From: Flavobacterium suaedae
Lineage (GTDB): Bacteria > Bacteroidota > Bacteroidia > Flavobacteriales > Flavobacteriaceae
DNA length: 64,000 nt
Reading direction: 5' to 3'
Assembly (NCBI RefSeq): GCF_014642915.1
Contig: NZ_BMJE01000006.1
Location: 155,236 to 219,235 of the forward strand
A program made the position numbers and the translations under genes. Below, piece by piece: positions 1-8,228 of the stretch. A model generated the notes under the pieces. That model saw only the letters and a list, made by a program, of their open reading frames with translations, did not search any database and had not been told where the DNA came from. Position 1 is the first letter of the stretch, and each line of letters opens with the position of its first letter.

Positions 1-1
1 G

Positions 2-271
2 AAAGCCAAGCATGGCGATGTATATGAACTTAAAATTACTGATGAAGACGGGCAAACAAAAAAAGCCTATGTAAAAAAGCCCGGACGTAAAACTCTAAGT
101 TATGCTTCTACATCAGGACAAACAGACCCGATGCTGTTTAATGAAATAGTACTGAAAGAATGCTTTTTAGGCGGTGATGATGTGCTTACCGATGATGATG
201 ACTTCTTAGCTGCGTCTTCTCAAATAGGAGAACTAATAAAATTTAAGGAAGCAGAGCTGGTAAAGCTCTAA
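2..271 (+). CDS. Phage tail assembly chaperone (gpG-like), 5' end outside window
   Basis: The reading frame is open from the window edge and encodes the last 89 residues of an acidic protein with the stretch GGDDVLTDDDDFLAASSQIG. It lies directly upstream of the tape measure gene and is followed by an overlapping ORF in the -1 frame that has no good start codon. This is the classic gpG/gpT position in siphophage and myophage tail operons, where the chaperone coats the tape measure during tail assembly. No enzymatic motif is seen. The role is inferred from position and layout; the family itself was not recognised by sequence. Confidence 0.55.
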   Translation, partial: KAKHGDVYELKITDEDGQTKKAYVKKPGRKTLSYASTSGQTDPMLFNEIVLKECFLGGDDVLTDDDDFLAASSQIGELIKFKEAELVKL

Positions 272-429
272 GGGCTGCGGAGGTAAAAGAAGACGAATTT
301 GTAAGGATTAGTAACGCACAACTGCGTTACTATTTCCATATACAAGACCCCGACAGCCTTACGGATAACGAGTGGTGCTCACGGATTAAAGAGTTGGAAT
401 ATATACGCAAAAAAGAAGCGGGAAAATAG
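247..429 (+). CDS. -1 frame extension of tail chaperone (gpT-like), probable frameshift product
   Basis: This frame opens after a stop at 244-246 and ends at 429, two bases before the tape measure ATG. It has no ATG; the usable part reads ISNAQLRYYFHIQDP..., then a DxEWCxRIKELEYIRKKE tail typical of gpT-like C-terminal domains. It overlaps the upstream ORF over 247-271, so a -1 slip there would fuse the two. I do not see a canonical X XXY YYZ heptamer in that window. Alternatives are independent initiation after the GGAGG at 280-284 from a non-ATG codon, or an indel. Confidence 0.5.
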   Translation, partial: GSRAGKALRAAEVKEDEFVRISNAQLRYYFHIQDPDSLTDNEWCSRIKELEYIRKKEAGK

Positions 430-431
430 CC

Positions 432-2456
432 ATGTCTAACAACCTATTTAATTACATATTTAAAATAACAAGTAACGGCAATGCTGTAACTGCCGAAATG
501 GGCAAACTTCGCTCAGGAGTAGACAAAGTTACAGGGGCTGTCAACAGGTTAGACAATAATTCGCAAAAAGCATTTAACAAAATGCAGCGTGATATTAAGG
601 CTATAAAGCTCGATGCTATACTTAATCAGGTAGACAGAGTAGCTACCGGTTTAAATACCCTTAACGCTCCCGGCTTGGCACTTAATGCCAATATGAAGGA
701 ACTGGAAGCCATTACAGGCGTAACCGGAAAACGCTTAAAGGAGATTGAAGGGTATGCCAGGCAAAATGCTAAAACCTTTGGCGGTTCGGCATCACAATCC
801 GTAGAAAGTTATAAACTCCTGCTTAGCCAGCTCACACCCGAAATTGCAAAACAGCCGAAGGCGTTAAAGGCTATGGGTAGTCAGGTTTCAGTTCTCTCTA
901 AACTAATGGGAGGCGACCAGGTGGCAGCAACCGAAGTGTTAACAACAGCACTTAACCAATATCAGGTATCACTTGATAACCCTATTAAGGCATCTGCCGA
1001 AATGGCAAACATGATGAATATTATGGCTGCTGCTGCTCAGGAGGGTTCAGCAGAGTTACCACAAATAAAAATGGCTTTGCAGCAGGCAGGATTGGAAGCC
1101 AAAACTGCTCATCTACATTTTGCTGAAGCTAATGCAGCAATACAGGTACTGGATAAAGCAGGTAAAAAAGGAAGCGAGGGCGGTGTGGCATTGCGAAATG
1201 TTTTAGCTTCTTTAAATCAGGGGAGATTTTTACCCAAAGAAGTACAAACGGAATTACAACAAGCGGGCATTAATATTAATATGCTTGGTGACAAGTCGCT
1301 TACGCTTGCCGAGCGTTTAGTTCCTCTTAAAAAAATAATGAACGACCAGGCACTTGTTAGTAAAACATTTGGTAAAGAAAACAGTGCAGCAGCTATTGCA
1401 TTAATATCGGGTATTGATGAAATGCAAAGGCTTACGGGTGCTATACAGGGTACAACTTCTGCATACGACCAAGCCAACAAAATAATGGAAAGCCAGGAGG
1501 AAAAAAACGCCCGCCTAAAAGCAAGTATTGACGATTTTAAAATCTCAATGTTTAATGCTACAGATGGTGCGATAGGTTACGCCTCTGTACTGGGTGATGT
1601 TGCCCGCGATGTAGGAAACCTTATGCCAATATTGGCAGGTGCCGGAAAAGTAGTAAGCACATTAACCAACTCACAAAAATTATTGGCCTTATGGACTTCT
1701 GTTGTTTCAGGAGTTACAAAGATATGGAGCGGTGTGCAGGCTGTGTTTAACGCTATTATGGCTATGAACCCAGTTGTGTTAATTACACTTGCTATTATAG
1801 CCCTTATAGGTGTTATTTATTGGGTAGTTACCGCTACTGAAGGTTGGGGCGAAGCGTGGAAGCATACCGTAAACGGTGCAAAGCTCATCTTTAAAGCGTA
1901 TGTGGAAAGTGTGAAGCTCTACTTTAACACAATGGTTAACGGTATAATGATAGGTCTAAACTATGTTAAAAAGGGTTGGTACGAGTTTAAAAATGCTATG
2001 GGTATTGGCGATAAAACCGAAAACAACAAAATAATAGCCAAAATTAATGCTGATACCGAAGCCCGTAAAAAAGCGATTGTTGACGGTGCTAAAAAAGTAA
2101 TGGATTATGGCAAACAGGCAGCCGAAGAATTTAAGCTAGCCACCATGTCTATTAAATGGAAAGAAAAGGACGAAAAAGACGGCATAGGTGTTCCCGGTAT
2201 ACCCGGTATGTCGCCACAAGCAACAAACGGAAACGGTGCAGGAACTAGCGGGCTTGCAAACGAAGGTAAAAAAACAAATTCAGCTATTGCTACAGGAGGT
2301 ACAAAGCATAATTATATAACGGTTACGGTTAAAGAAATGATAGGTATTAAAGCTAATACTATTACTGGCGACCGTAAAGCAGCAGAAAAAGCAGGCGAAG
2401 GCACAATTGATGAATTGCTACGTGTAACAGCTATGGCAACAACAGCAGGTAGTTAA
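432..2456 (+). CDS. Phage tail tape measure protein (TP901-like)
   Basis: A 674-aa protein that sets tail length and is threaded through the tail tube. The N-terminal 400 residues are helical, with a TP901-type core (AMGSQVSVLSKLMGGDQVAATEVLTTAL, quoted in part: the stretch around residues 145-170) and repeated alanine-rich helices. A hydrophobic block around residues 440-475 (VVLITLAIIALIGVIYWVV) matches the membrane-active region of tape measures. The C-terminus is glycine- and alanine-rich with low complexity. At 674 aa it is short, so a tail of roughly 100 nm is expected. It sits between the chaperone and baseplate genes, as expected. Confidence 0.85.
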   Translation: MSNNLFNYIFKITSNGNAVTAEMGKLRSGVDKVTGAVNRLDNNSQKAFNKMQRDIKAIKLDAILNQVDRVATGLNTLNAPGLALNANMKELEAITGVTGKRLKEIEGYARQNAKTFGGSASQSVESYKLLLSQLTPEIAKQPKALKAMGSQVSVLSKLMGGDQVAATEVLTTALNQYQVSLDNPIKASAEMANMMNIMAAAAQEGSAELPQIKMALQQAGLEAKTAHLHFAEANAAIQVLDKAGKKGSEGGVALRNVLASLNQGRFLPKEVQTELQQAGININMLGDKSLTLAERLVPLKKIMNDQALVSKTFGKENSAAAIALISGIDEMQRLTGAIQGTTSAYDQANKIMESQEEKNARLKASIDDFKISMFNATDGAIGYASVLGDVARDVGNLMPILAGAGKVVSTLTNSQKLLALWTSVVSGVTKIWSGVQAVFNAIMAMNPVVLITLAIIALIGVIYWVVTATEGWGEAWKHTVNGAKLIFKAYVESVKLYFNTMVNGIMIGLNYVKKGWYEFKNAMGIGDKTENNKIIAKINADTEARKKAIVDGAKKVMDYGKQAAEEFKLATMSIKWKEKDEKDGIGVPGIPGMSPQATNGNGAGTSGLANEGKKTNSAIATGGTKHNYITVTVKEMIGIKANTITGDRKAAEKAGEGTIDELLRVTAMATTAGS

Positions 2457-2458
2457 AA

Positions 2459-3124
2459 ATGGGATTAGATAATACAGATATATTATTCGCATCGTTAGTA
2501 GGCAGTAAGTTAGCCGAGCAAATACCCCGTTTAAATGTGGTGCAAAATGAGCTTGGTAAGCATGCATTACCGCTTATACCTTTTCTGCCAATTAAGAAAG
2601 ATGTAAAGGTTACGCAGCATGAGTATTCCCAGTTTGACAATCAATGGAAATCAGATGCTGCGCTTCCTGAAGAAAAACAATTTTTTCCGCTTTCCTTTTC
2701 TGTAGATGAAGGAAACACATGGTATTTATTGCCTTATGAAACTATGATAAATATTTCAGGTAGAAATAACTTAGTAAGGCGTAATGTAGCAAAATGGAAA
2801 AAAAGCGCAGATTTAGAGGACAGAAAAGGAACGGTAAAGGAGCGATGGAGTTATGACGATTATGAAATAAACATTACGGGGATTCTTATAGGCTCCCTAA
2901 CTACTGGTAATGTAGAAGACTGTTATCCTATTTCTGATTTTTTAAGGTTAAAGGATTTAATAGCTAATTGTAAAGTGAGGATTAAGTGTACCCCTTTAGA
3001 GCTATTAGGAGTTAATTATATAGTAATAGAAGATTTTTCACTCCCTTTTACAAAAGGCGAAAATGTACAGGCCTATACTATAAAGGCTTATTCTGATTAC
3101 AAATTCAGTCTAATACTTACCTAG
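2459..3124 (+). CDS. Phage tail/baseplate protein, DUF6046-like
   Basis: A 221-aa protein starting 3 bp after the tape measure stop and ending flush with the ATG of the next gene, so it is part of the same tail operon. It has mixed alpha/beta composition with several aromatic-rich strands and no signal peptide or transmembrane segment. The position between the tape measure and the gpD-like hub corresponds to Mu gp43 or the LysM-type hub-connector proteins of other contractile tails. It resembles the DUF6046 proteins of Bacteroidota prophages, but I assign that from memory of size and context, so the family name is tentative. Confidence 0.5.
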   Translation: MGLDNTDILFASLVGSKLAEQIPRLNVVQNELGKHALPLIPFLPIKKDVKVTQHEYSQFDNQWKSDAALPEEKQFFPLSFSVDEGNTWYLLPYETMINISGRNNLVRRNVAKWKKSADLEDRKGTVKERWSYDDYEINITGILIGSLTTGNVEDCYPISDFLRLKDLIANCKVRIKCTPLELLGVNYIVIEDFSLPFTKGENVQAYTIKAYSDYKFSLILT

Positions 3125-4108
3125 ATGTACTTTGAAATGGATTTTGATATAACATTTTTAACAAACGGCATAGAGCATAAATTGCTAACACTTGCCGAAT
3201 GTGAAATTGTTAGCAGTGTTGATAACCTTGCAGATACCGCTACTATAGTATTACCTGAAGCGGTATTAAATGAGGTTGTTTTAAACGATGTACAAAGTAA
3301 AATCGGGCGCGGTTCTGAGGTGGTAATTAAGTTAGGGTATGATAATAATTTGGAAACTGAATTTACAGGTTATGTAGATAACATTACCACGAATGACAGT
3401 ACATTAAAAATAATTTGCATTGATGCGCTTTTTCTGTTTAGGGCAGCAGTACCAAATATTGAATTAAAACCAACCGGTATTAAAAGCATAGCGCAGTATG
3501 TAGTTAATAATATAGATAGCTCATTTACGGTTAACTGTGATTATGATATTAGCTACGAAAAATTTACAATATATCAGGCAACCGGTTATGATGTACTTAA
3601 AAAAATACAGGAAGAAACCAAAGCCAATATTTTTTTTGATACGGCAAACAAAGTACTGCATATACACCCGCCTTATGTTGAAAAGGGTGGCGATGTAAAG
3701 TTTTCAATGCATCACAATATAGAGCAGTCCTCGCTTGAATATAAAAGGGCAATTGATAAGCGTGTTGAAGTAACAGTTGAAAGTACTGATTTAAACGGTA
3801 ATGTAACAAGTATAACCACCGGAACAACAGGAGGCGATAAGGTTACTATTAAAGTGGGTCCTATGAGTAAAGCTGATATGCAAAAGGTAGCGGATGCAGC
3901 TTTAGTAAAAAATAGTTTCGACGGGTATGAAGGTACTTTTGACAGTTGGTTAATACCTGTTGTACGACCTACTTATACAGCCGAAATAATAGACCTTGAT
4001 TATGATTTTAAAAACGGTAAATATTATGTAGTTGCTGTAACTACTTCTTTTAATGATAGTGGTGGCAAGAGAACAACAACACTCGGTATAAAACTAAGCA
4101 ATGGATAA
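3125..4108 (+). CDS. Baseplate hub protein, late control gpD-like (Mu gp44 type)
   Basis: A 327-aa protein with the layout of the gpD/gp27 hub family: an N-terminal beta domain (residues 1-100, containing GRGSEVVIKLGYDNNLETEF), a middle segment including YEKFTIYQATGYDVLKKIQEETK, where these proteins carry a helical insert, and a C-terminal beta domain ending TTLGIKLSNG. In the virion it would form the trimeric hub that holds the spike. It overlaps the spike gene by 8 bp, which indicates translational coupling, and that gene order (hub then spike) supports the call. Confidence 0.75.
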   Translation: MYFEMDFDITFLTNGIEHKLLTLAECEIVSSVDNLADTATIVLPEAVLNEVVLNDVQSKIGRGSEVVIKLGYDNNLETEFTGYVDNITTNDSTLKIICIDALFLFRAAVPNIELKPTGIKSIAQYVVNNIDSSFTVNCDYDISYEKFTIYQATGYDVLKKIQEETKANIFFDTANKVLHIHPPYVEKGGDVKFSMHHNIEQSSLEYKRAIDKRVEVTVESTDLNGNVTSITTGTTGGDKVTIKVGPMSKADMQKVADAALVKNSFDGYEGTFDSWLIPVVRPTYTAEIIDLDYDFKNGKYYVVAVTTSFNDSGGKRTTTLGIKLSNG

Positions 4109-4604
4109 ACTGTCACAACTAAAAAAGCAATTACAACAAATAGTTGGGGCTAATCCTAACCTGCCTATAAGGGGTGTTGTTACAGCCGTAAACGGGCAAA
4201 GTTGCTCGGTTAAGTTGGCAGGAGGTTTAGTAATTACAGGCGTTAGGTTAAAAGCAACAATAGGTAACGGCGCAGATTATATGCTTATAACTCCCGCTAT
4301 TAATACTAATGTGTTATTGCTTAGCGGAAACGGCACACTGGACGATTTGAGTGTAATAAAAGCCGACAGCGTACAAAAGGCAGAATTTAGTATAAGCGGT
4401 CTAATAGTATTACTGGATGGCGACGATGGAAAGGTACAAATACAAAATAATGAGGCAAGCCTTAAAGATATTTTTTCAGATTTAACGGAGTTGCTTAGAG
4501 CTTTTAAAGTGTATACACCGATGGGACCATCAGGAACAGCATTACCTGATACCGCAACTGCTATTGATGAATTTGAAACAAAGTTTAATAACCTTTTAAA
4601 GTAG
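4101..4604 (+). CDS. Baseplate spike protein, gpV-like (Mu gp45 type)
   Basis: A 167-aa protein. Residues 20-90 look like the OB-fold of gpV/gp45 spikes (PIRGVVTAVNGQSCSVKLAG, then a loop and LITPAINTNVLLLSGNG). Residues 95-130 are short alternating hydrophobic strands, as expected for a trimeric beta-helix needle. Spikes of this family puncture the outer membrane during contraction. It overlaps the hub gene and precedes the wedge genes, the standard order in Mu-like tails. No apical HxH iron site was seen. Confidence 0.7.
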   Translation: MDKLSQLKKQLQQIVGANPNLPIRGVVTAVNGQSCSVKLAGGLVITGVRLKATIGNGADYMLITPAINTNVLLLSGNGTLDDLSVIKADSVQKAEFSISGLIVLLDGDDGKVQIQNNEASLKDIFSDLTELLRAFKVYTPMGPSGTALPDTATAIDEFETKFNNLLK

Positions 4605-4610
4605 TTTTAA

Positions 4611-4820
4611 ATGGCATTAAATACAGAAGGTTATAAAGCCGAAATATTGGCTTTAATAACAGAAATGCGGGAACGTACAGAGATAAGCGATGAAGAATAT
4701 GCTGACCGATGGGCGCAAGCAACAGAGCAATATATTAAGAGCGCAACAATAAATTATTTAAGTGGTCTTATAGCTCCCACAGGGGCAGTAACAGGAACGT
4801 TTAACGGAACTATAGAGTAA
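4611..4820 (+). CDS. Small phage baseplate-region protein, unknown
   Basis: A 69-aa protein between the spike and gp25-like genes. The first half is a charged helix (AEILALITEMRERTEISDEE), and the last 20 residues are a glycine/threonine-rich tail. The final A of its stop codon is the first base of the next ATG (TAATG-type junction at 4818-4822), so it is translated as part of the baseplate operon. I do not recognise a family. Tightly packed position and codon use like its neighbours make it a real gene. Confidence 0.6.
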   Translation: MALNTEGYKAEILALITEMRERTEISDEEYADRWAQATEQYIKSATINYLSGLIAPTGAVTGTFNGTIE

Positions 4821-5164
4821 TGGCAAAACAAACAGGTATACAGCTTACAGACGATGCAAATACAGGAACTGTTCTCGATTTAAAAGTACAACCTAAATAT
4901 GATGCATCAGGTAAAATAATAAGCGGTCTTGTAATAGGTAATACACTTGAGCAAAATAAAGCACTTATACTTTTAATGAAGCCCGGCGATTTAAAAAGTA
5001 AACCCGATTTGGGTGTAGGTCTTGAAGATATGCTTTTAAGTGATAATTATTTGGAGTTTCGTCACCGTATAAGAGAACATTTTGCAAAAGACGGGCTTAC
5101 TGTTACCAGGCTGGATTTATATGAAAATAAACCTATAGTAATACAGGCAAATTATGACAGTTAA
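4820..5164 (+). CDS. Baseplate wedge protein, gpW/gp25-like (Mu gp46 type)
   Basis: A 114-aa protein with the gp25 pattern: a glycine-rich N-terminal half, the PGDLKSKPDLGVGLEDMLLS core (in gp25 proteins a G-G-L-D-L turn), and the C-terminal helix-strand LEFRHRIREHFAKDGLTVTR followed by an NxPIVIQ strand. gp25 subunits form the inner wedge that starts sheath polymerisation. The neighbouring spike and gpJ-like genes agree. It overlaps the next ORF by 11 bp. Confidence 0.7.
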   Translation: MAKQTGIQLTDDANTGTVLDLKVQPKYDASGKIISGLVIGNTLEQNKALILLMKPGDLKSKPDLGVGLEDMLLSDNYLEFRHRIREHFAKDGLTVTRLDLYENKPIVIQANYDS

Positions 5165-5438
5165 GCAAGGACAAAATTTTTTAGATATGGTATTGCTTGG
5201 CACAGGCAGCATTGAAAATGCCTTTGCAATGAGCCTGCTAAATAATAAAAGTATTACTGATGAGCTTGTTGTTGGCGAAACTATAGAACCAACACCGATA
5301 ACTAACCCCGCTGTTGTAGCTATATGGGGTAAAAAATGGCAACCTGCATCAGCGTTGTCAAATGCAAATACAGCACTAATTATACCAGCAGCAGGTATTG
5401 GAGCTATGGCAATAGAGATTGATTTTATAGTAAGTTAA
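5154..5438 (+). CDS. LysM-like tail protein (gpX type)
   Basis: A 94-aa protein. The N-terminal 45 residues look like a LysM fold as found in phage gpX proteins: MTVKQGQNFLDMVLLGTGSI then a helix-loop and DELVVGETI. The C-terminal half is an alanine-rich strand region (GAMAIEIDFIVS) that resembles the conserved end of Bacteroidota prophage tail-X proteins. In P2-like phages gpX helps complete or cap the tail. Start overlaps the gp25-like stop by 11 bp. Identity rests on the LysM-like pattern plus position. Confidence 0.55.
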   Translation: MTVKQGQNFLDMVLLGTGSIENAFAMSLLNNKSITDELVVGETIEPTPITNPAVVAIWGKKWQPASALSNANTALIIPAAGIGAMAIEIDFIVS

Positions 5439-5439
5439 T

Positions 5440-6297
5440 ATGGCACGAACAATCACAGAAATAAAAAACACTATTACAACTGCGTTTATGGCTAATGAGA
5501 CGATTGCCGGCTATTATGGTTTTGCTGTAGGTGCTTCGTTTACTGAAACTTTTTCGCTTGTTAGTTTTGAAAATATGCTATTTGATGTTATTGCTTATGC
5601 ACACTACTTTCATGAGCAAATTTTTTCACAACATACTACAGAGATAAATGAAAAAATAAGAACCCAAAAAATAGGCAGGCTGCCTTGGTACAGGGAAATG
5701 GCTCTACTATTTCAGTATGGCTATAACCTCGTTCCTGACTATGACTACTATGATAATACAGGTCTTACAGTTGAACAAATAGAAACATCTAAAATAATAA
5801 AGTATGCAGCAGTTGCAGAGGCAGAACAAAGTAATACGGTTATCATAAAAATATCGGGCGAAAACGCCCCTGTAACAGATGAACAACGAGAAGCCTTTGA
5901 AGACTATGTAAACGAGTGGAAAATAGCAGGAACGGATATACGTATTATTAATTATTTGCCGGATAGACTGTATTTAAACATACAAGTAAAACGCGATGCA
6001 GAAATATTAACAGCCGAAGGTATGAGTGTTGCAAATGGTAACTACCCTGTACAGGATGCTATAAATGAATATTTGACCGAGTTACCATTTAACGGCGAAT
6101 TGAAACTCTCTGCACTTATAGATAAGCTACAGGTAATAAATGGCGTAATTGATGCAACCGTGTTTAGTGCGCAAACTTCTTGGATAGACCCCGCAATCGA
6201 TGATTATGGCACGCCTGTAGAAGTTACCGTAAGCACTATACCGGAGAGCGGTTATTTTGAAGTAGTAACCTTTGATGATATAGAATATGTGGTATAG
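5440..6297 (+). CDS. Baseplate protein J-like (Mu gp47 type)
   Basis: A 285-aa protein with the gpJ/gp47 wedge architecture: an N-terminal helical domain, a middle domain with EDYVNEWKIAGTDIRI and YLNIQVKRDAEILTAEGMSV, and a C-terminal segment ITELPFNGELKLS-type (here LTELPFNGELKLSALIDKLQ) leading to a beta-rich end. gpJ connects wedge to tail-fibre proteins. It follows the gp25-like and gpX-like genes by 1 bp. The motif LPF-G-L--S-L----V-GV is typical of this family. Confidence 0.75.
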   Translation: MARTITEIKNTITTAFMANETIAGYYGFAVGASFTETFSLVSFENMLFDVIAYAHYFHEQIFSQHTTEINEKIRTQKIGRLPWYREMALLFQYGYNLVPDYDYYDNTGLTVEQIETSKIIKYAAVAEAEQSNTVIIKISGENAPVTDEQREAFEDYVNEWKIAGTDIRIINYLPDRLYLNIQVKRDAEILTAEGMSVANGNYPVQDAINEYLTELPFNGELKLSALIDKLQVINGVIDATVFSAQTSWIDPAIDDYGTPVEVTVSTIPESGYFEVVTFDDIEYVV

Positions 6298-6772
6298 TGT
6301 AGATATGCCCCGCCTTGCGCTCATGCTATTGCCTTCTGCCTTTAGAAAGCCATTTTTGGCAGCAATGGCACAAATAAACATTAAGCCAACCGAAGCATTA
6401 CACTACAATTGGAAACTATGGCGAAATGAAAATATATACAAACTGGAACACACGGGGCAGGTGTGTTATTTACGCAAAGCCCTTAACGATAAATACGACC
6501 AGTCATTAAGGCGAATATATATAGGCAGCGGAACACTTTATAACACACCATACCTGCACACCGAAGCAGAAGCACAAAACAAATATGGCAGTACTGAAAG
6601 CGAACCGGGTACAATATGGCTAAGAACAGAAGCCGAAACAGCCGAAACGGGCGTTGACTTTATTGTATGGGTACCGCCCGATGTTTACAATACAGAACTG
6701 GCAGGCTTAGAGGCAACAACTGATTTTTATAAAGCAGCCGGAAGGCGTTACAAAATAATGATTATACCATAG
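6287..6772 (+). CDS. Phage tail protein in gpI position, family uncertain
   Basis: A 161-aa protein. Using the ATG at 6287 it overlaps gpJ by 11 bp; the ATG at 6305 (MPRLALMLLPSAFRKPFLAA) would start after the gpJ stop and is equally plausible. The position between gpJ and the fibre genes matches gpI/gp48, which docks fibres to the baseplate, but the sequence (WKLWRNENIYKLEHTGQVCYL, quoted in part) resembles a family seen in Bacteroidota prophages rather than classical gpI. No enzyme motif is present. Confidence 0.5.
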   Translation: MWYSVDMPRLALMLLPSAFRKPFLAAMAQINIKPTEALHYNWKLWRNENIYKLEHTGQVCYLRKALNDKYDQSLRRIYIGSGTLYNTPYLHTEAEAQNKYGSTESEPGTIWLRTEAETAETGVDFIVWVPPDVYNTELAGLEATTDFYKAAGRRYKIMIIP

Positions 6773-6775
6773 AAA

Positions 6776-7624
6776 ATGAATACAACCGATTTTATACAAA
6801 CGGGCGGTTTTCCGCTAAAACTGGAACGCTTAAACGAACTACAGCAGGACTACCAAATATTACAAGTGTTTGGCGAGCTTGCAGGCAATTACACCATATT
6901 AAAAGGCTGTGAACAGGTAGGCAACATAATAAAGGAAGGTTACCTGTACATAAATGGCGAGGTTGTTAAGTTTAATCAGTCATATTTGCCTGTTGCACCT
7001 GCTACGCCTGCAATAGTAATAACCGAAACGGAAATCTCTCGCGAGTTTGAAAACGGCGAACTTAAAGCAATAAGAAAATTGCGTACTGCCACTTTTGGCA
7101 CATCGGTAAACAGTATTTTATGGTCGGCATTTAAACGTGTAACGGCAATAAAAGATTTACAAAGTCGCATTTTACCGCCCGGTACCAACCCGCAATTATT
7201 TTCAGGTAGTATAAATGCAATACCTACAGGTTGGCAACTATGTGACGGCACCAACGGAACGCCAGACCTTACCGGGCGTTTTATAGTAGGTTACGACCCA
7301 AACGACACGGATTATAACACTATTGGTAACACAGGCGGAGCAAAAACAGTATCGCTAACCGCAGCACAGAACGGACAGCATACCCACACGGCAACGGCTA
7401 ATAGTTCCGGAGCGCACACGCATGGGATAGATTTAAATATTAACAGCGCGGGCGATGGCATACCCGCTTTAGAGCGTGGTAACTCAGTACAAAATCAAAA
7501 TTATACTACTAAACAGGCAGGAGAACACTCGCACTCTATAACTGTACAACCTTCAGGTGAAGGTGCACCCCACGAGAACCGCCCGCCTTACTATACATTA
7601 GCTTATATAATATATACAGGATAA
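6776..7624 (+). CDS. Tail collar-domain fibre protein
   Basis: A 282-aa protein. Residues 150-190 carry the tail-collar signature GWQLCDGTNGTPDLTGRFIV, followed by histidine pairs HTHTA and HTHGI and a closing ENRPPYYTLAYIIYTG. HxH pairs in this setting bind metal ions along the fibre axis in T4 gp37-type tips (family knowledge). The N-terminal third (residues 1-110) would attach to the baseplate. It begins 3 bp after the previous gene and is followed 1 bp later by another fibre-like gene. Confidence 0.75.
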   Translation: MNTTDFIQTGGFPLKLERLNELQQDYQILQVFGELAGNYTILKGCEQVGNIIKEGYLYINGEVVKFNQSYLPVAPATPAIVITETEISREFENGELKAIRKLRTATFGTSVNSILWSAFKRVTAIKDLQSRILPPGTNPQLFSGSINAIPTGWQLCDGTNGTPDLTGRFIVGYDPNDTDYNTIGNTGGAKTVSLTAAQNGQHTHTATANSSGAHTHGIDLNINSAGDGIPALERGNSVQNQNYTTKQAGEHSHSITVQPSGEGAPHENRPPYYTLAYIIYTG

Positions 7625-7625
7625 T

Positions 7626-8228
7626 ATGGCAACACTATCAGAAATAAAAAACTGGTTTAAAACAGGCTTAAAACCCACACAGGCGCAATTTTGGGCAACT
7701 TGGGACAGCTTTTTTCATAAAGACGACGTAATACCGCAAAGCAGCATTCAAGACCTTGATAGTACACTTGCAGCAAAAGCAGAAAAAAGCCAAACAGATG
7801 GGCATGCTGCCGACTTAGATGCGCACAACCTTAACGCCCGCCTTTCAGGTAAAGCAGATGCGGTACACACACATGAAATTGCCGATGTAAACGGCTTGCA
7901 GGACGCGCTTGATGCGCCGAGTTTTGACAATACTAAAATACCATTACCTGCTCAGCTTCCCGCAAGTGAAGAAGTTGTTAAACTTGACCAAAACGGTAAC
8001 TCTACCACTATACCAACGTATGAATTTTTTAAAGTAGACCCAACGAATACAGAATATGCCACTATTGATGAGTTAGTTAATATTGGAGGGCATAGCATAG
8101 CAAACGGCATTATAAAAGGCGTGCAGATTATGTGCCCAAATATTAATCCACCTAGAATATACGTGAGATATGGCGATAATGAAACCGATTGGCAAGTGAT
8201 TAATTTAACTATAATACCTGTTTCGTAA
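7626..8228 (+). CDS. Tail fibre protein with fibre repeats
   Basis: A 200-aa protein with an N-terminal helix pair (IKNWFKTGLKPTQAQFWATW, then DSFFHKDDVIP), then a repeat-like shaft of alanine/lysine/aspartate-rich heptads (ALDSTLAAKAEKSQTDGHAA style, quoted approximately) with the fibre motif ADAVHTHEIADVNGLQDAL. That HTHxIxDVxGLQ element is common in phage tail-fibre shafts. The C-terminal 60 residues form a short beta domain. Its stop overlaps the next ATG (TAATG). Confidence 0.65.
   Translation: MATLSEIKNWFKTGLKPTQAQFWATWDSFFHKDDVIPQSSIQDLDSTLAAKAEKSQTDGHAADLDAHNLNARLSGKADAVHTHEIADVNGLQDALDAPSFDNTKIPLPAQLPASEEVVKLDQNGNSTTIPTYEFFKVDPTNTEYATIDELVNIGGHSIANGIIKGVQIMCPNINPPRIYVRYGDNETDWQVINLTIIPVS

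Noticed and set aside
1217..1480. 87-aa minus-strand ORF inside the tape measure gene
   Set aside because: It is opposite and fully inside a well-supported phage gene, with no protein-like pattern.
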